A DNA stretch of 64,000 nt, from assembly GCA_032622095.1 (NCBI GenBank), contig CP136062.1:161692875-161756874 (forward strand), given 5' to 3'. Under the pieces are notes generated by a model. That model was not told where the DNA came from, searched no databases, and saw nothing but the letters and a program-made list of their open reading frames with translations. The stretch is from Siphonodentalium dalli (taxonomy: Eukaryota; Mollusca; Scaphopoda; Gadilida; Siphonodentaliidae). The position numbers and the translations under genes are program-made. Below, piece after piece: positions 57,836-64,000 of this stretch (position 1 is its first letter; every line of letters starts with the position of its first letter).

Positions 57836-58916
57836 AATTCGTCTGTTGTAAAAGAATCACAATTTCCGTTATTCCAGTATCCAGCGTGGTCCTGTCATTC
57901 CTGTAGCTGAAAGTAATCAAGAAACCATAGAGCGATTTATATTCCTGACTCAGATGCTACAGCCTAACCGTGGTTAATCCGCCTATGTCTAGCCACGGAT
58001 ATTTAAATTTTGGCTCAGCTGTTATCACTTGTGAATGATCCATATGCGACCATCGCCATAATGATTGGTTCTGGGATCGGCTGACATTACTATTTTTTTC
58101 TAGTTTTTGATAGTACAGATGGTACTCACAGAATGACCAGCGCCCCTGATGATGACCCGGTCAATAAATAATAGATCGAAACAATGAATGGAGCCGCCGA
58201 ATAAAGTGTGTGATATACCACATTTGCGGTTAAAAGATGGACATCTATAATCATGGAATAGCGATATAGTTAGCCATTCATTGTCGGGCGCCGACCAGAG
58301 GTGATGTAATCTGCTGTGTCAGACTTTTAGGTAGAAAAGGATTTCATTTACATACACTTATTATTAAATTATACGCGCGTGCCTGTGAATGATTATATAT
58401 GTTTTCTGAATTTCTCTATTGTGGCTGATCGTATATATAATAAAATATATATAGCAACATGAAACGATTATTATTTTAAAAAGGCATTTCCACTGAAATT
58501 TTCAATCTGATTCATATGCTGTGCAATTAGTGTCAAATTGAAGAGCGCAGCACATGTATACTATATCTTTTTACGGAATTGACAATTTCCAAATCAATCC
58601 GGAGTTATGACCGATTTAATTCCCCAAGAATGTATGCCTTAAAGGAGAAAAATAGAACTATAGGTAAATGAACTGTGAAAAATTGCATAGACAAGTAAGC
58701 TCATGCCACTGCACGATGAAAATACCAACTGACAAACTTCCATGAACAATCTGTGCATAATGGAAAACGAGGGCACAGCTATAAACTGATATTAAAACAT
58801 GCGTTTAAAATACAAGAAAGTTCATCTTTACACAGAGTGTTTGTCACGTGGAACACTCGTCCTAAATATATAATCCAATCAGAATCATTGAAGGACTTCA
58901 AAGAACATAATTTTTA
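57836..58916. other. 1.1 kb without a supported gene
   Basis: No recognised gene, tandem array or palindrome. A short LINE-like tail ('cacagagtgtttgtcacgtg') near 58830 is possible but unproven. Confidence 0.35.
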
Positions 58917-59045
58917 TACAGTAATGCCCTAATTTATCGACTCCATAACCACATCAGAATTATGGGTAACTTTTCAGGATTTGGTCGGAAATATGGCTTG
59001 TTGCCATTCATCGGAAAGCTCTCGGTTAATTAGGGCATTACTGTA
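58917..59045. mobile_element. Mariner-like MITE (CAGTAATGCCC family), intact
   Basis: The termini are 'tacagtaatgccctaatt' and 'aattagggcattactgta', with TA at both edges. A TA duplication and a CAGT start are typical of the Tc1/mariner superfamily. The element is ~125 bp with no protein. A right-truncated relative lies at 19323-19430. Confidence 0.87.
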
Positions 59046-60611
59046 TGTATCACTTTGCTGGCTTGAAATTCGAAGCAGATTTCACATGAACAGTTATACT
59101 CACATTCTGTATGTTACAAAATGTAATGCATATCTTATTTCCTCTATATGATGTACTTGTATCTTATTTCGTATATATGATGTACTTGTATCTTATTTCG
59201 TATATATGATGTACTTGAAATTCGAAACAGATTTCGCATGAACAGTTATACTCACATTCTGTGTTACAAAATGTTATGTATATCCTATTTCCTATATATG
59301 ATGTACTTGAAATTTGAAACAGATTTCGCATGAACAGTTATACTCATATTCTGTATGTTACAAAATGTAATGTATATCTTATTTCCTCTATATGATGTAC
59401 TTGAAATTCGAAACAGATTTCAAATGAACAGTTATACTCACATTCTGAATGTTACAAAATGTAATGTATATCATATTTCCTATATATGATGTACTTGTAT
59501 CTTATTTCCTATATATGATGTACTTGTATCTTATTTCCTATATATGATGTACTTGTATCTTATTTCCTATATATGATGTACTTGAAATTCGAAACAGATT
59601 TACAAAATGTAATGTATATCTTATTTCGTATATATGATGTAATTGAAATTCGAAGCAGATATCGCATGAACAGTTATACTCATATTCTGTATGTTACAAA
59701 ATGTAATGTATATCTTATTTCCTCTATATAATGTACTTGTATCTTATTTCCTATATATGATGTACTTGTATCTTATTTCCTATATATGATGTACTTGAAA
59801 TTCGAAGCAGATTTCGCATGCACAGTTATACTCACATTCTGTATGTTACAAAATGTAATGTATATCTTATTTCCTATATATGATGTACTTGTATCTTATT
59901 TCCTATATATGATGTACTTGAAATTCGAAACAGATTTCGCATGAGCAGTTATACTCACATTCTGTACGTGACAACTTACAAAATGTAATGTATATCTTAG
60001 TTCGTATACATGATGTACTTGAAATTCGAAACAGATTTCGCATGAGCAGTTATACTCACATTATGTATGTTACAAAATGTAATGTATATCTTATTTCCTA
60101 TATATGATGTACTTGTATCTTATTTCGTATATATGATGTACTTGAAATTCGAAACAGATTTCGCATGAGCAGTTATACTCACATTATGTATGTTACAAAA
60201 TGTAATGTATATCTTATTTCCTATATATGATGTACTGTTACCGGAACAAAGACTCGTTCCGTTAATATATGAAGACTAGCTGATGTGTCCGACGTCGTCC
60301 GGGCTATTTATATATACATGATGTACTAGTATCTTATTTCGTATATATGATGTACTTGAAATTCGAAACAGATTTCGCATGAGCAGTTATACTCACATTA
60401 TGTATGTTACAAAATGTAATGTATATCTTATTTCCTATATATGTGTACTTGTATCTTATTTCGTATATATGATGTACTTGAAATTCGAAACAGATTTCGC
60501 ATGAGCAGTTATACTCACATTATGTATGTTACAAAATGTAATGTATATCTTATTTCCTATATATGATGTACTGTTACCGGAACAAAGACTCGTTCCGTTA
60601 ATATACGAAGA
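59046..60611. repeat. 1.5 kb complex satellite with captured Helitron terminus
   Basis: Alternating modules are 'gatgtacttgtatcttattt' (~29 bp) and a longer module with 'gaaattcgaaacagatttcg', 'acagttatactcacattctg' and 'ttacaaaatgtaatgtatat'. The longer module occurs about 11 times. Two copies of 'tgttaccggaacaaagactc' plus 'gttccgttaatata' occur at about 60236 and 60570, each followed by a Helitron 3' end 'ctagctgatgtg.ccgacg'. At 60282 only ~36 bp of the Helitron end is present before the satellite resumes. The copy at 60612 leads into a whole element. Confidence 0.9.
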
Positions 60612-61043
60612 CTAGCTGATGTGCCCGACGTCGTCCGGGCTATTTAGGGATTTCTTTGAGATCGCCTCCGTCTGAGTATAATATACAGCGCATGAAAATA
60701 TCTGTCCAGAAACATGCCTATATGAGCATATATGAGCGAGATCAAGGTCAAGGACACGTCGCAAGTGAAATTTGTCCCGCCAATGATGTTCCAGGAATCA
60801 AAGTAGGCCTACACACCAAACTCGAGTCGGATCGGTCGATGTCCATAAACATGCCTACATGAGCGTATGTGAGCGATGTCAAGGTCAAGGACACGGTTGC
60901 ACGTGAAATTTGGTCCGCCCATGTTGTTCCCCGTATCAAATTAGGCCTACATACCAAATTTGAGTCGGATCGGTCGAGCAGTTTTAGAGTCTATAACACA
61001 CACAGACAGACAGATAGACAGAAGTTCCAAAATATATAGTGGA
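60612..61043 (-). mobile_element. Non-autonomous Helitron, complete, 432 bp
   Basis: Read on the minus strand it starts 5'-TCCACTATATATTTTGGAAC after an A and ends with the hairpin GCCCGgAC/GTCGGGC, 'ACATCAGCTAG', then T. Two internal ~135 bp tandem units hold 'gatcaaggtcaaggacacg' and 'gagtcggatcggtcga'. An ACAGACAG tract lies near the 5' end. It shares termini and architecture with the 11 kb and 35 kb elements but has different internal repeats. Confidence 0.87.
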
Positions 61044-61365
61044 TGATATGATGATGATGATGAATATTCATCCATGTTCAGAAATCGGAACTGTGAAATG
61101 CTTCCAATCAAATGTCAATGTTCTCAAACAAAAAGCAATGTCTTTCAAACATAGTTCAGAATTCACTAGACTGAAAATAACTTTGCACATTCTAAGAAAA
61201 GTGTATAGTAAATTTAGCAAATTTTATGCGGTGAAAGTCGTCTAAATTGACGGGGAAAAATAAAAAAATAGTTAAAGCTAACATTTAGTCCTATTAAGAA
61301 CATTTAATCATGTTTCGTCATACTTGTAGCTACACATTCAAATAATGTCATGTATACTGGAACTA

Positions 61366-61591
61366 GTGCTTGATATCAACCATCTTGCACACCGGCGGCA
61401 CATTAATTTATGCTCATTTTGGATTCTGCGGCTTGGTGAGCCACACACCTTACAGATTGAGCCACCGATGTGGACAACAAGGTGGATCCAAAGCAGTGTT
61501 TTGCACCCCACACTCCACAGATTTCTCGTATGACACATTCAGCAATAAAATGGCTGACATTTCTATGTTTGAGTCGGTTATGGCCTTATGG
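61366..61591 (+). CDS. Candidate exon 1 of an unidentified two-exon gene
   Basis: The open frame reads 'GGTLIYAHFGFCGLVSHTPY', then 'RLSHRCGQQGGSKAVFCTPH' and 'STDFSYDTFSNKMADISMFE', ending 'SVMALW' at a strong donor 'TGG|GTGAGT'. The upstream boundary is uncertain ('gaactag|TGCTTG' is possible). No family is recognised. Its phase (0) agrees with the next candidate exon. Confidence 0.3.
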
Positions 61592-61597
61592 GTGAGT

Positions 61598-61690
61598 ATA
61601 TATAGGGCAATTCAATTTATAGGACAATTCTATATATGTAGGACAATTCTATATATGTAGGGCAATTCTATATATGTAGGGCAATTTCGT
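61598..61690. repeat. ~19 bp tandem repeat, about 4-5 units
   Basis: Units of 'tatatgtagggcaattcta', with the first ones diverged. It lies within the candidate intron 61592-61694. Confidence 0.85.
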
Positions 61691-61694
61691 TCAG

Positions 61695-61865
61695 TTTAAT
61701 CATGGCGCATGTCCCGTGGAAAGAAAGCGGAAACGGTTACTTTCTGACGCTTCAGTCGGTTGCGGTAGCGCACATAAACCAGTTCACGTCTACTCTAATT
61801 ATCACCAGGCAATTACTGATGGAACCATCAATAACGACAATCGTCCCAGGACAAGTATTTATTGA
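61695..61865 (+). CDS. Candidate exon 2 (terminal) of the same gene
   Basis: It follows an acceptor 'aatttcgttcag|TTTAAT', 103 bp after exon 1's donor. In phase 0 it reads 'FNHGACPVERKRKRLLSDAS', then 'VGCGSAHKPVHVYSNYHQAI' and 'TDGTINNDNRPRTSIY', ending at TGA. A second frame is also open over much of the same DNA, which weakens the call. The intron between the exons is largely a small tandem repeat ('tatatgtagggcaattc'). Confidence 0.28.
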   Translation, partial: FNHGACPVERKRKRLLSDASVGCGSAHKPVHVYSNYHQAITDGTINNDNRPRTSIY

Positions 61866-64000
61866 AGCCTATGTTGTCAATTATTTTCCAAAATTATATT
61901 CAGATCACCGGACAAAAGAGGCCACAATTTTGTAGTCGGGATCGTCAGAAACCTCACATTGTTATTAGATGTTTGAGAGCCCGTGACAATGGTTCGTTAT
62001 ATTCGCTGTCCAGCATATATTGATCACTTGCGGTATAAATACTACGTAGTGCCGGCCATGATATCGACGTCAACGCGCCAACATTATCGAAATGTATAGC
62101 CTTCCCATGTCAGGTCAGCTGGTCCGGATACATATCTGCAATATTAATATTATATACCTAAGGAGAGGTTATGTGTTATGTAATACACTGCATTGCAATG
62201 GGTATGTACATACACATATTAATACCATTGAGACTTTTTTCAGGCATTTTCATAGTGGTGATAAAATTGCTCTTGAGGACGCTTATTTTGGTTTCTTTCC
62301 ATTATATTATGACCATGGTACATGGAAAAAATATTCTGCTTACTTACTGGTTATGGGTCAATTTCAGAGGTTTTTTTCTCAAAATTAGAGTGGTACCAAT
62401 TTGGCTTTTTCATGTTTTTAGCAACACAATTGGTTTAAAAAAAAGTTTTTAAAGCACTAAAACATGCCCAAATACAATGAACTGATATGGTAAGTGTCCT
62501 AGAGTAAAACGCAAGGCTGTGCTCCATGACTCAATTGCTGGTTGTTGGGTAAATATTAGTATTTTTTTCCAAATATAGTTACGAAAATTGAGATTTTTCA
62601 TTTTTTCTGAGATTTTTCATTTTTTCAGAGATCCTCCGTTGGGGAGGGGATCCAACTAGGAATAAAAATCTTCACCATTTCCCTTGGAAACAGAAATTCC
62701 AAAATGCGTGAATCTTCATTCACCCCACTCCCTTGCATTGGTTGACATTTTTCGCTTGGTTTATATTTGAAACCACTTTGAATCCTATTCACCCAAGCCC
62801 CTTATATATATGTTGACATTTTCCTAACTGGTACCAAAAATTTTCAACTGTTGGAAATATTTAGATCCTGCAATCCATATGGGCGGAATATTTACGACTG
62901 ATAGACAATTTTTTGCCGGGAATATTTTTTGACAAATCGGATGAAACCAGAATCTTCTTTGGCTCAAACCACGTTTGTGTGCCATGCCAACCACTTGGCA
63001 ATTAATTTCCTCTTTTTCGATTGCAGATAACTCCAACTGGCCGGCATTTTGCAACTGAATCAACTATTACTGGTAGAAAATTCACATAATAGGTCAAATA
63101 TTTGGCCACGATAGTCGTGTGTCGTTTAGCATGTGCGATCACTGATGATCAGCCGCCAATGACGATCAAATTGAACAAAATCGCTCATGTAAACAGTGTC
63201 ATAGCGACATAATTCGACCTTAAACGACACGTGTGTGACTCGAATTCTGAGTCCCATCATTTATCGTCATTTGTACTTATTTGACTCGTGGTGGTTCATC
63301 AATTATAGTGCCACATTGCCATAGTTGCCACCGGCTATATCATTGAGCAGTCGATGATGGGGGAGGGGTTATACAAAAACAAAAATCGTTCGAACACAGG
63401 GTTAAAAATAAAAATCCCTCCCAACCATGTGTCCACCATCCTCCCTATACATGCAAAACTATTGTTTTCCTCCAACAGATTGAGGTCCCATCCCCTCTTT
63501 CCCCCATACTTTTTACTGGATATCATGTTTTATTGTACCTGTTTTAAATGAGTTCTATATATATACAGAAAGACGATTTGTGTCAGACTCAGCTAACTAT
63601 AAGTAACAGTTTGACAGATCTGATCGAACCATTTGAATCATACTCTTTTGACGATTTTGAGTGATAGTAACAATTATGTACATAAAACTACTATTATCTT
63701 ATTGTACTATATTGTGTTTTATACTTTCATTTTGGAATCAAATATGCATATTTATTCCCATCTGCATTAAATTGAACCCCCTATTTCTATGTTAGTCCTA
63801 TATATAGTAAATATTTAGCCAGCTAATTATAAATTATACCCTCACAACTGCTTGACATGGCTCGTGGTTCTCAACGTATACCTGAGCAGACTGTGTCAAC
63901 ATGTATGAGGTCACACTCCCCCAACAAAAGTACTTTATCAAATGTCCCACCCACCCCAGCGCGATGTATGATTTGTTTCTTCAGAACCCCCCCACCCATA
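61866..64000. other. 2.1 kb without a supported gene
   Basis: Short overlapping frames at 62092-62452 have no motif. Pyrimidine- and purine-rich patches occur at 62640-62800 and 63355-63520. No repeat family from the rest of the window recurs here. Confidence 0.4.

Overview
The window is eukaryotic and gene-poor. It is AT-rich and dense in microsatellites. Long open frames are almost all transposon-derived, and the few convincing coding pieces are short exons bounded by GT/AG splice signals. The mix of elements fits a marine lophotrochozoan invertebrate, most likely a mollusc: a jockey/CR1-like LINE, a tRNA-SINE whose 3' end reads like 'cgctatataaa' followed by (ATT)n, short Helitrons with internal tandem repeats like the bivalve 'pearl' elements, and a repeat ending in 'tacccccacacac...gttgcgggggta'. 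The species cannot be fixed from sequence alone.

Layout. 0-7 kb: one copy of a ~490 bp dispersed duplication, hairpin MITEs, foldbacks, and a 40-41 bp minisatellite. 7.85-12.8 kb: a LINE ORF2 (end of the endonuclease, then reverse transcriptase and a C-terminal CCHC knuckle) and its 3' UTR, interrupted by a Helitron. 13.4-19 kb: the second copy of the duplication, a phase-matched two-exon fragment of an unidentified gene on the minus strand, and a likely terminal exon on the same strand split by a hAT-like MITE. 19.3-22.8 kb: a LINE ORF1 (gag) pseudogene hit by two hairpin elements and a SINE-like tail, then an inverted duplication and an RT fragment. 23-35 kb: mainly repeats and unassigned DNA. 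35.6-36.3 and 42.5-43.4 kb: further Helitrons, including head-to-tail junctions. 38-39.2 kb: a decayed repeat-protein array. 44-48.7 kb: three hairpin elements, two of them an inverted duplication that shares 42 bp of flank. 49-51.7 kb: three foldbacks, a terminal-exon candidate and a signal-peptide first exon. 53.4-55.2 kb: a direct duplication, a hAT transposase fragment and a tRNA-SINE. 56-61 kb: another hairpin element, a mariner-like MITE, a 1.5 kb satellite that has absorbed a Helitron terminus, and a Helitron. 61.3-61.9 kb: a candidate two-exon gene.

The most unusual feature is a palindromic module (~69 bp hairpins in inverted pairs, bounded by CCCTGTGCC/GGCACAGGG). It occurs inside elements with GTGACCC termini and 4-bp A/T target duplications, inside TTAA-flanked piggyBac-like MITEs, and once bare within a LINE gag gene. 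This looks like one non-coding hairpin cassette carried by different transposition systems.

No rRNA gene, functional tRNA gene, CRISPR array or bacterial-style operon is present.
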